Assembly: GCF_023953935.1 (NCBI RefSeq)
Contig: NZ_JAMLIW010000004.1
Span: 1-64,000, forward strand
Direction: 5' to 3'
DNA length: 64,000 nt
Source of the DNA: Thermomonas sp.
GTDB taxonomy: Bacteria; Pseudomonadota; Gammaproteobacteria; Xanthomonadales; Xanthomonadaceae
Position 1 is the first letter of the stretch. Every line of letters starts with the position of its first letter. Shown piece after piece: positions 54,524-61,391 of the stretch. Under the pieces are notes generated by a model that was not told where the DNA came from, ran no database searches, and worked only from the letters and a program-made list of their open reading frames with translations. The position numbers and the translations under genes are program-made.

Positions 54524-55999
54524 TCAAAGCCCCTTCGCCGCCTGCGCCACCGCCCGGAACAGGGCGCGGCCCTTGTTCATCGTTTCCTCCCACTCTTTTT
54601 GCGGGTCGGAATCGAACACGATCCCGGCGCCGGCCTGCACGTGCAGGCGACCGTCCTGGATCACGGCGGTGCGGATGGCAATGGCGGTATCGGCATCGCC
54701 GTGCCAGCCGATATAGCCGATCGCGCCGGCATAGACATTGCGCTTGATCGGCTCCAGTTCGCGGATGATTTCCAGTGCGCGGATCTTCGGCGCGCCGGAC
54801 ACAGTGCCGGCCGGGAAAGTGGCGCGCAGCACATCGGCATAGCTCAAGCCCGGCTGCAATGCGCCGGTCACTTCGCTGACGATGTGCATGACATGGCTGT
54901 AGCGTTCGATCACGAACTGCTCGCCCACTTCCACGCTGCCGGCCACCGACACCCGCCCGGCATCATTGCGACCCAGGTCAATCAGCATCAGATGCTCGGC
55001 GCGCTCCTTCGGATCGGCCAGCAATTCCGCTTCCAGCGCCTGATCTTCTTCGACGGTCTTGCCGCGCGGACGGGTGCCGGCAATCGGCCGCACCGTCACC
55101 TTGCCCGCCTGCTGGCGCACCAGGATTTCCGGCGATGAGCCGACCACTTGCGTGCCGCCGACATCCAGAAAATACATGTACGGCGAAGGGTTCAGCGCAC
55201 GCAGGGCGCGGTACACGTCCACTGGACGCGCCTGGAAGGGCACGCTCATGCGCTGGCTCAGCACCACCTGGAAGGCATCACCACTGCGGATGTAGTCCTG
55301 CGCTTTCTGCACCGCATCGATGAAGCCCTCGCGGGTGAAGCCGCTGACGAAATCCGCCTCGTCCAGCGCCGCCGGTTGCAGGGTTTCCGGATACGGCGCG
55401 CCGCCGTGGCGCAGCCGATGGGTCAACGCATCCAGCCGCCGGTTGGCCTGCGCCCAGGCTTGAGGCGCAGTCGGATCGGCATGCACGATCAGGTACAGGC
55501 GGCCTTTGAGATTGTCGAACACCGCCAGCTCATCGCTTTGCATCAGCAGGATGTCGGGCGTGCCCAGCTCATCAGGCTTGGCGTTCACCTTCAAGCGCGG
55601 CTCGATATATTCGATGCACTCGAAGCCGAACCAGCCCACCAGCCCGCCGTTGAAGCCCGGCAGGCCATCGATCTGCGGCACCTTGTGGGCAGCGCGCAGG
55701 CGCTCGACTTCGGCCAGCGGGTCGGCCACCTCGCGGCTCTCGATGACTTCGCCGAGTTCGCGCACGCTGAGCGTGTGGCCACGAAATTCGTACACCCGCC
55801 GCGCCGGCAGACCGATGATCGAATAGCGACCAAAGCGCTCGCCACCTTCCACCGATTCGAACAAATACGTGTGCGGGCCATCGGCCAATTTCAGATACAC
55901 GGACAGCGGCGTATCGAGGTCCGACAAGACCTCGCGCACCACGGGAACCAGGGTGAAACCGTCAGCGGCGTAGCGCTGGAATTGGGCGTGCGACAACAT
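54524..55999 (-). CDS. trpE: anthranilate synthase component I
   Basis: A 491-residue chorismate-binding enzyme that makes anthranilate, the first committed step of tryptophan synthesis, with a glutamine amidotransferase partner (TrpG) not in this window. It has the feedback-binding region YLFESVEGGERFGRYSIIG and the catalytic domain motifs GDAFQVVLSQR, SPEILVRQ, PIAGTRPRGKT, LIDLGRNDAGRV and GTVSGAPKIRALEII. AAGGAACTGCCCG precedes the ATG at 55999. I see no clear Trp-rich leader peptide upstream. Confidence 0.96.
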   Translation of the reverse strand: MLSHAQFQRYAADGFTLVPVVREVLSDLDTPLSVYLKLADGPHTYLFESVEGGERFGRYSIIGLPARRVYEFRGHTLSVRELGEVIESREVADPLAEVERLRAAHKVPQIDGLPGFNGGLVGWFGFECIEYIEPRLKVNAKPDELGTPDILLMQSDELAVFDNLKGRLYLIVHADPTAPQAWAQANRRLDALTHRLRHGGAPYPETLQPAALDEADFVSGFTREGFIDAVQKAQDYIRSGDAFQVVLSQRMSVPFQARPVDVYRALRALNPSPYMYFLDVGGTQVVGSSPEILVRQQAGKVTVRPIAGTRPRGKTVEEDQALEAELLADPKERAEHLMLIDLGRNDAGRVSVAGSVEVGEQFVIERYSHVMHIVSEVTGALQPGLSYADVLRATFPAGTVSGAPKIRALEIIRELEPIKRNVYAGAIGYIGWHGDADTAIAIRTAVIQDGRLHVQAGAGIVFDSDPQKEWEETMNKGRALFRAVAQAAKGL

Positions 56000-56320
56000 C
56001 GGGCAGTTCCTTCAAGACAGGCATGGGGACGATCGCGGCGGCATCGCCACGCCACCATCGCCAGCCGTGCACGGAAGGAAGGATCGCCGGGTTCATGCGG
56101 CCTAGCGTAAGCGGCGAGGTGCAGATCAGGCAAGCCCGCCACCCGCCGTCCGTTCGAGGCGAATCCGGATGCCCCATTCGTGGCGAGCCTACCCAATTCC
56201 GTTCGTGGTGAGCCTGTCGAACCATGAACGGAACCTGCCAACACCGCCCGTGGTTCGACAGGCTCACCACGAACGGCGACAGGCTCACCACGAACGGCGT
56301 TGTGGACGCACCACGAGCAG
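56000..56320. other. intergenic region between trpE and a small membrane protein gene
   Basis: This 321-bp region holds the trpE promoter region, not resolvable by eye, and a repetitive palindromic element at 56201-56297. I see no RNA gene and no convincing reading frame; the frames that cross the repeat give the familiar spurious VSLSNHER / VRQAHHER peptides. Confidence 0.6.
56201..56297. repeat. repetitive palindromic element (24-bp perfect inverted repeat plus partial third copy)
   Basis: 56201-56224 and 56251-56274 are perfect reverse complements (arms begin GTTCGTGGTGAGCC), separated by 26 bp. A third partial copy of the right arm follows at 56278-56297. This GTGAGCCTGTCGAACC-type element is a widespread extragenic repeat in proteobacterial genomes. 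There is no T tract, so it is not an intrinsic terminator. Confidence 0.85.
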
Positions 56321-56461
56321 CTACTCCAGGCTCCGCCACACCGCCGTGAGCCAAACGATGCCAAACAACGCGAACACCACGCCCCACGCCGCCCACCAGA
56401 ACGACTCCATGGACAGGCACGCCACCGTCAGTAGCGCCAGCAATTTCACAAGCTTTCCCAT
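56321..56461 (-). CDS. 46-residue membrane protein of unknown function
   Basis: This is a tiny hydrophobic protein with two helical stretches (LVKLLALLTVACLSMESFWW and AWGVVFALFGIVWLTAVW) and a short polar end (RSLE). The ATG at 56461 has an AAGGAG site 7-12 bp upstream, which is the main reason to believe it. It lies 31 bp downstream of the PcfJ-like/HIRAN gene in the same direction and may be cotranscribed with it. Confidence 0.55.
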   Translation of the reverse strand: MGKLVKLLALLTVACLSMESFWWAAWGVVFALFGIVWLTAVWRSLE

Positions 56462-56492
56462 CGCAGACTCCTTGCCTCGGGCAGGGAAGCAC

Positions 56493-58496
56493 TCACTCCA
56501 GTTCGATCTCGATCTCCACCGGCGCCCAGTCGTTGTCCAGCAGCGCGTGCACCCTTGCCGACGCCGCGGCGCCACGGTCGAGTGCCTGCGCGAGCGCCGC
56601 GTTCTCTGCGCGCGGCACGTAGCCCAGCTTGATCCGGTTCCATTCGATGCGCACCGCCCGCTGGTCGTGCGGATTGTCCGGCTCGCGTACCAGCCTCAGT
56701 ACGTCACCGATTTGCAGATCGTCGAGGACGTCTTCACCCTGCCCGTACTGGAACCCGGCCACGGTCACGCGCAGCGGGCGATGGATTGGCAGCCGCCAAT
56801 CGTCCTGCGCCTGGGCATAGGCCAGCACCTGCGCCAGTTGCGTGCGCAGGCGGGCATCGAGCTGGCGTCGCGGTGGCGGAGGTGGCTGGCGTTGCGCATC
56901 CTCCTGCGCCCGAAAGGCGCGTGCTTGCGCGGCGATCAGCGTCATCTGCCCACGAACAGCGTCGGCTTGCTCGGCAAGCTGGGCAAGCACCGCCTCCGCC
57001 AATTCGCACAGGGCTGGCGAGGGGTCTGCATTGTAGCGACCGCGCAGCTGATCGTTGCGAACTTCGCTGCTGAAGCCGGCGAGGTCGAACCCCAGTTGCA
57101 AGGTGGCCGCCGCCCCGGCCACGGTCTCCAGATGCACGATGCGGATGCCGCCGCGTTGGCATTGGTGCCAATAGTCGGCGACGCAATGCGCCATGGTTTC
57201 CCCTTCCATGTACAGCGCCTCAGCGGTCAGCAGTTCCCTGGCATGGCCTTCGGCAACGTCCATCTCGCCAAACAGCGGCACCAGTGGCGCATCGGCGGGG
57301 ATTGCCGCGGGGATTGGCGTGAGTGGTAGTTGCACCATGGGCAAACCATGCCAATGCCGTGACGCCTCCAACAAGGCAGCAATACCTTTGCGTGCGATCC
57401 ACGCCAGACCCAGCCGGTCGACGTCCAGCTCGATCTGTTCCGGTGGTTGCCGCAGCGACGCCAGTACGGCATTGAGGAGGTCCCGGCAGTCCCGGATCGC
57501 TTGCGGGAGGTTGGGGTGTTCGCGTTCACAGGTTTTCCAGACGCCATTCCAGCCACGTTTGAACGCCGCCGCCAGCCGCGAAACATCGGCCGGTGAGCGC
57601 AGATGTACCGGCAATGCCTGGATGGCGGCAAGACGCGGCTCCACCTCCTTGCGCTGGCGCGGACGGGCATGCGCGGGCAAGGCTTGCAGCAACGACACGA
57701 CGGCCTCCGGCATGGCGCCCCTCTGCCAAGGCTCGCGGCCCAGCGGCGCACGCACCAGGGCACGGTCGACCCGGTAGAAGTGCGCGATGGCGTCGATCAG
57801 ATCGCGACCTTGGTCGATCACGTCGAGCAATGCATTCAACGCCTGCGGCGGCATGCCCCGCCCGCGACGCGACGCCAACAGGCTATGCAACGGCACCGGC
57901 GCATGTCGTCGATAGCGGTCATTGTCGTCGTCCCGATCGCCGAACATCAGCGGCCGCTCGACCGGCTCCAGCAGCACCGGCGCCAGCCAGGCCGGAAACA
58001 GGGCGAGCGCTTGCAGGCGTCGTGCCCGCACCGGCGGTGGCACACGGATGAGGCGGTTGTAATTGCGCACCGTGCCGAAGCACGCGCCCTGCACCTCCAG
58101 GTCGCCGAGCGCCTCCACCACCTCCCGATCCAGCGCCTGCGCGAAGGCGCGGATGCCGCGTTGCAGCGGGTGCCCCCACGACACCGACCAGCGCGGCAGC
58201 GGCACGATCGGCGCATTCGGCAGTGCCACTGTGGCATCGGCCGCAGGCGTCGTGTTGGAAACCGCATCGTCCGATCCAAATTGGCGAAGGAGATCGGGCA
58301 GCAGATCGTCGTAATCGAGGTGATGCGCCGGCGCCAGCAGCGCGCGCACCAGCCCATCGCTGCCAAGCAGCCACAACCAGCAATGACGCTGCGCGTCCTC
58401 GCGGGAGAAAAACCACTGCGCAGGCACCCAGACGCGCGCCTGCACTCCGGTAGAGCCGGAGGCAAGACATCCAACGCTGCTATCGAACTGGTGCAT
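56493..58496 (-). CDS. PcfJ-like protein with C-terminal HIRAN domain
   Basis: A 667-residue protein. A PcfJ-like segment lies near residues 425-500 (ALYMEGETMAHCVADYW, GGIRIVHLETV, ATLQLGFDLAGFSSEVRNDQ), a family found in mobile and phage-related regions. The last ~90 residues form a HIRAN domain (VAGFQYGQGEDVLDDLQIGD, REPDNPHDQRAVRIEW, KLGYVPRAENAAL), which in HLTF-type proteins binds DNA ends. I infer a DNA-associated accessory role, not conjugation, because no transfer genes are visible. The long N-terminal part is alpha-rich and unrecognised. The start is uncertain: ATG at 58496 is used; a TTG at 58538 would add 14 residues. About 300 bp upstream (58497-58768) holds nothing I can identify. 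Confidence 0.75.
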   Translation of the reverse strand: MHQFDSSVGCLASGSTGVQARVWVPAQWFFSREDAQRHCWLWLLGSDGLVRALLAPAHHLDYDDLLPDLLRQFGSDDAVSNTTPAADATVALPNAPIVPLPRWSVSWGHPLQRGIRAFAQALDREVVEALGDLEVQGACFGTVRNYNRLIRVPPPVRARRLQALALFPAWLAPVLLEPVERPLMFGDRDDDNDRYRRHAPVPLHSLLASRRGRGMPPQALNALLDVIDQGRDLIDAIAHFYRVDRALVRAPLGREPWQRGAMPEAVVSLLQALPAHARPRQRKEVEPRLAAIQALPVHLRSPADVSRLAAAFKRGWNGVWKTCEREHPNLPQAIRDCRDLLNAVLASLRQPPEQIELDVDRLGLAWIARKGIAALLEASRHWHGLPMVQLPLTPIPAAIPADAPLVPLFGEMDVAEGHARELLTAEALYMEGETMAHCVADYWHQCQRGGIRIVHLETVAGAAATLQLGFDLAGFSSEVRNDQLRGRYNADPSPALCELAEAVLAQLAEQADAVRGQMTLIAAQARAFRAQEDAQRQPPPPPRRQLDARLRTQLAQVLAYAQAQDDWRLPIHRPLRVTVAGFQYGQGEDVLDDLQIGDVLRLVREPDNPHDQRAVRIEWNRIKLGYVPRAENAALAQALDRGAAASARVHALLDNDWAPVEIEIELE

Positions 58497-58768
58497 GGGT
58501 GAACCCAAAGGGAAATCCCGATGGCTCGCATCGTTCAACGCCGCCGTCTCACGGACTGCGACACCCGCGACGGTCTCAGTTTGTGGGACGACGACCGCGG
58601 ATGCTCCTCACGTCACCTTGATGGCATTGGGCATGGGAGGCCGCCACTGTCCATTGCGCAATCTCGCTCCCGTGGATCCCAAAGGCAGGAATCCTTACCG
58701 CACCGCGAGCGAAATCCCGATACCGCCACGCAACAGCGACGCGCACGCTTGAGCCTCTTCTTGCTTGA

Positions 58769-58786
58769 TGTATCGATATTGATACA
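58769..58786. promoter_or_regulatory. palindromic operator of the toxin-antitoxin pair
   Basis: TGTATC at 58769-58774 and GATACA at 58781-58786 form an inverted repeat with a 6-bp AT-rich spacer, ending 6 bp before the toxin ATG. Such a site is expected for autoregulation by the helix-turn-helix antitoxin. It is one of the few AT-rich stretches nearby. Confidence 0.6.
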
Positions 58787-58792
58787 ATCGCC

Positions 58793-59137
58793 ATGCCTGC
58801 AACCAAACTCGACGTCCGCTTTTATCGGTCTGCCGCCGGCAGGGAGCCGGTTCGCGAATGGCTGACACACGCACTCTCACCAGAGGCACGGCGCATGATC
58901 GGTGCCGACATCAAGACCGCTCAGGAGGGCTGGCCACTGGGTATGCCGCTGATGCGCAAGCTGGATATCGGCCTGTGGGAAGTGCGCAGCCGCATCCCGG
59001 AAGGCATCGCGCGCATCGTGTTCACGGTGGCGGGCGCCGACATGGTGCTGCTGCACGGGTTCGTCAAGAAGTCGGCCAAGCTGCCCGGCAACGATCTATG
59101 CCTGGCGAAGCAACGCAGGAACGAGGTGCACGCATGA
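58793..59137 (+). CDS. HigB/RelE-like toxin (phage Gp49-like family)
   Basis: A 114-residue RelE-superfamily toxin of the Gp49/HigB-like type. It has LDVRFYRSAAGREPVREWL, GMPLMRKLDIGLWEVRSRI and the RIVFTVAGADMVLLHGFVKK core with basic residues typical of mRNA interferases, ending in a basic KQRRNEVHA tail. It should cleave mRNA on the ribosome and be held by the antitoxin encoded next. Toxin-first order is typical of higBA. The antitoxin ATG overlaps its stop (ATGA). Confidence 0.9.
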   Translation: MPATKLDVRFYRSAAGREPVREWLTHALSPEARRMIGADIKTAQEGWPLGMPLMRKLDIGLWEVRSRIPEGIARIVFTVAGADMVLLHGFVKKSAKLPGNDLCLAKQRRNEVHA

Positions 59138-59424
59138 GCAAGAACAAACACATCGGTTCCAACTTCGACGACTTTCTGGCCGAAGAAGGCCTGTTGGAAG
59201 AAGCCAATGCCACCGCCGCCAAGCGCGTTATCGCGTGGCAGCTGGCCGAGGCCATGAAACAGGGCGGCGTCACCAAAACCGAAATGGCCGCGCGCATGCA
59301 CACCAGCCGCGCGGCGGTGAACCGCGTGCTGGACGCAAACGACACTGCGCTTACACTGGACACGCTGAGCAAAGCCGCCGCCGCATTGGGCTGCCGGCTG
59401 CGATTCGAGCTGGTGGCGGCGTAG
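59134..59424 (+). CDS. HigA-like XRE-family antitoxin
   Basis: A 96-residue protein whose C-terminal half is a helix-turn-helix (VTKTEMAARMHTSRAAVNRV) followed by LTLDTLSKAAAALGCRLRFEL. It should neutralise the upstream toxin and repress the operon through the palindrome at 58769-58786. The start overlaps the toxin stop, so the two are translated as a unit. Confidence 0.9.
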   Translation: MSKNKHIGSNFDDFLAEEGLLEEANATAAKRVIAWQLAEAMKQGGVTKTEMAARMHTSRAAVNRVLDANDTALTLDTLSKAAAALGCRLRFELVAA

Positions 59425-59440
59425 CGCCGATCGCTGCCGA

Positions 59441-59505
59441 TCAGCGGCTGAAGGGTGTCAGCGGCTGAAGGGTGTCAGGGACAAATTCCCAGGGACAAAT
59501 TCCCA
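59441..59505. repeat. two adjacent short tandem duplications
   Basis: TCAGCGGCTGAAGGGTG is repeated with a 17-bp period (59441-59477). Right after it CAGGGACAAATTCC is repeated with a 14-bp period (59476-59503). GTGTCAGGGACAAATT-type ends recur near REP-associated transposon remnants in this bacterial group, so this may be such a scar. The remaining 59506-59635 shows nothing else I can support. Confidence 0.7.
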
Positions 59506-59635
59506 CGCCATTGGCCGTGACAACACCTCGAATGATGGCCGGGAGACATGAGGTGGCCATGGCTGCGGCTGGTGACGCCTGCCTCATTGGCGCGGTGCAA
59601 TTGTCCTTTACGTTGTTTCGCAGCAAACTTCCGCC

Positions 59636-60145
59636 ATGGCCTTCAACGTCCGCCAGATTTTCGCTGCTCTCGCCCAGGCGCACGTTGACTATGTGGTCGT
59701 CGGCGGGCTCGCGGTGATACTGCATGGTTATCTGCGCGCCACTGCGGATCTTGATCTTGCGCTGGGCCTGTCCGGTGACAATCCCGCCCGCGGCATGCAA
59801 GCGTTGGCCGGGATTGGGCTGCAACCGCGGCTGCCGGTGCCGCTGGAAGACTTCGCCGATGCCGCCAAGCGCGACGACTGGCGACGCAGCCGCAACATGC
59901 AGGTCTTCCCGCTTTGGGATCCAGCCAACCCACTGCGTTCGGTTGACGTATTCATCGAGGAACCCATCGACTTTCGCAGCCTGCTGGCCGCCGCAATCGA
60001 CAAGGATCTCGACGGTGTACCGGTCAAGGTCGCCTGCATTCCCCACCTGATCGAGATGAAGCAGCGTGCCGGCCGGCCACGCGACCTGGACGACATCGCC
60101 AAGCTGCGCGAGATCATGGCGGCCACCGGAGGCGACCTTCGATGA
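59636..60145 (+). CDS. nucleotidyltransferase-fold protein (AbiEii/MNT-like)
   Basis: A 169-residue protein with the minimal nucleotidyltransferase core: VVVGGLAVILHGYLRATADL (a GG motif followed by the TADLDLAL acidic pair) and a further acidic strand (RSVDVFIEEPIDF). PHLIEMKQRAGRPRDLDDIA at the C-terminus is typical of AbiEii/DUF6036-type toxins and stand-alone nucleotidyltransferases. It may modify RNA or protein; the target is unknown. The next gene's ATG overlaps its stop (ATGA), so this looks like a two-gene toxin-antitoxin or accessory module. Confidence 0.8.
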   Translation: MAFNVRQIFAALAQAHVDYVVVGGLAVILHGYLRATADLDLALGLSGDNPARGMQALAGIGLQPRLPVPLEDFADAAKRDDWRRSRNMQVFPLWDPANPLRSVDVFIEEPIDFRSLLAAAIDKDLDGVPVKVACIPHLIEMKQRAGRPRDLDDIAKLREIMAATGGDLR

Positions 60146-60348
60146 ACCCGGAAGCCCCGCCCGAAGGAACGTCCCAGCAGGCCGAGCGCGCGCAATTGCT
60201 GGCTTGGATACGTCTGGGAACCGCTGCGAAGATCGCCTTCTTCGAGGAAATGGTCGAACTGGCCTACCTCAGCGGCGCGCTCGCCCCGGATAGGTTGGCG
60301 CTGCGCGATTGGCCGGTATCGCCAGATGCGTCATCGCAGGCACGCTGA
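60142..60348 (+). CDS. small partner protein of the nucleotidyltransferase
   Basis: A 68-residue acidic helical protein (AQLLAWIRLGTAAKIAFFEE, LAYLSGALAPDRLALRDW) overlapping the stop of the upstream gene by 4 bp. It has the size and coupling of an antitoxin or cofactor, but no family match comes to mind. Its existence rests on the overlap and on codon use similar to the neighbours. Confidence 0.6.
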   Translation: MNPEAPPEGTSQQAERAQLLAWIRLGTAAKIAFFEEMVELAYLSGALAPDRLALRDWPVSPDASSQAR

Positions 60349-60366
60349 ACAGCCGCAGCAACGTAA

Positions 60367-60496
60367 GGGAACCTCGAATAACTGGATTCTTGCTCGTCAT
60401 TCCCGCGAAAGCGGGAATCCATTGTCTTTGCATTCAATGGCTTGGTGGTGCTCGCTGGAGGTCCCGGCCAGATAAATGAGGTTATTCGAGGCTCCC
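60367..60496. mobile_element. MITE-like element, about 130 bp
   Basis: The ends are 16-bp terminal inverted repeats with one mismatch (GGGAACCTCGAATAAC at 60367 and its complement ending at 60496). Inside is a perfect hairpin near 60400-60419 (ATTCCCGC, GAAA loop, GCGGGAAT). There is no coding capacity. It lies between the nucleotidyltransferase module and the NERD gene. I see no convincing target-site duplication. Confidence 0.7.
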
Positions 60497-60515
60497 GCAA
60501 CAAACGCTTACGCTT

Positions 60516-61391
60516 CTACTCATCCAGCTCCGGATAGCGTTTGTACAGCGCATGCACGATGCGATTGCGTTGCGCGTCGTGGAATGGCGCTCTGCCGCCG
60601 GCGTCGAGGAATGGCTGCTTGAACTTCGGGTTGATCACGCGCACATCGCTGCGTGCTGCGTCCCGATCAGCACTGACGAACCAGCCCGGAAGGCACAACA
60701 CGGGCAAAACCGGAACGGGTTCGCCGGTTTCGCCGCGCAGGTAATCGGACAGCCAGCGGGCTTGGTGACGCGCCTGATCCAGCGGCCTGGTCTCGTTCCA
60801 GCCGGGGAAATGCAGGGCACTGCCGTCAAAGCTGACCTGTGCGGACGCCTTGCCGGTCCCGGGCTTGCGGCGGGATTTGGTCTCCACGGCAAACACCGAG
60901 GTCCGCCCGATCACCACGTGGTCGATGTTGAAGCGCTCCGCCGGCAAGTCGTGCAGTACCAGGCAGCCTTCAGCCTGCAAACGATCCAACAGCTGTGCCG
61001 TCGCGATTTCGGCGCGCATGCCATCGTGGCATGCCCGCCGTTCGCGCCAGCGCGGAACCAGCTTGCAGATCGTCATGACGGTGAATGCCAACGCGGCAGC
61101 CACGACGCCACCGTCCAGCCAGGTGAATGACAGCCGGCTCCACGCCACGCGCGGCAGCACCACCACCAGGGTGGCCAACGGCCCAACCACGACGAGCAAG
61201 ATCAAGTACTCGTCGATTTTCTCCGACATCACGTCCATGCGGCGACGCAGCTGCTCGCCAGGAAGGTACGCCAATTTTTCGGTCAGCGGCGAGCGTCGAC
61301 CTTCCCGCTTTTGTTGCCTGCTCAGCCAGAACACCACGGCTGCGGCACCCAAAGGGGGCAGCAGGATCGCCAACATTGCGATGAAGGGCAT
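60516..61391 (-). CDS. membrane-anchored NERD-domain protein (copy 2)
   Basis: A 291-residue paralogue of the protein at 42851. It has two hydrophobic regions (MLAILLPPLGAAAVVFWL; LVVVGPLATLVVVLP) and a C-terminal NERD nuclease-like domain (NIDHVVIGRTSVFAVETKSR, RPLDQARHQARWLSDYL, PVLCLPGWFV). The predicted active-site Asp and E-x-K are intact. The ATG at 61391 shares one base with the stop of the DNA methyltransferase (TGATG), so the methyltransferase and NERD protein are one operon. Confidence 0.85.
   Translation of the reverse strand: MPFIAMLAILLPPLGAAAVVFWLSRQQKREGRRSPLTEKLAYLPGEQLRRRMDVMSEKIDEYLILLVVVGPLATLVVVLPRVAWSRLSFTWLDGGVVAAALAFTVMTICKLVPRWRERRACHDGMRAEIATAQLLDRLQAEGCLVLHDLPAERFNIDHVVIGRTSVFAVETKSRRKPGTGKASAQVSFDGSALHFPGWNETRPLDQARHQARWLSDYLRGETGEPVPVLPVLCLPGWFVSADRDAARSDVRVINPKFKQPFLDAGGRAPFHDAQRNRIVHALYKRYPELDE

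Noticed and set aside
56201-56274. Intrinsic terminator.
   Set aside because: The inverted repeat has a 26-bp loop, no T tract, and lies upstream of trpE; it is a known type of dispersed palindromic repeat.
56493-58496. Evidence for a conjugative element based on the PcfJ-like domain.
   Set aside because: No relaxase, coupling protein or type IV secretion genes are visible in the window.
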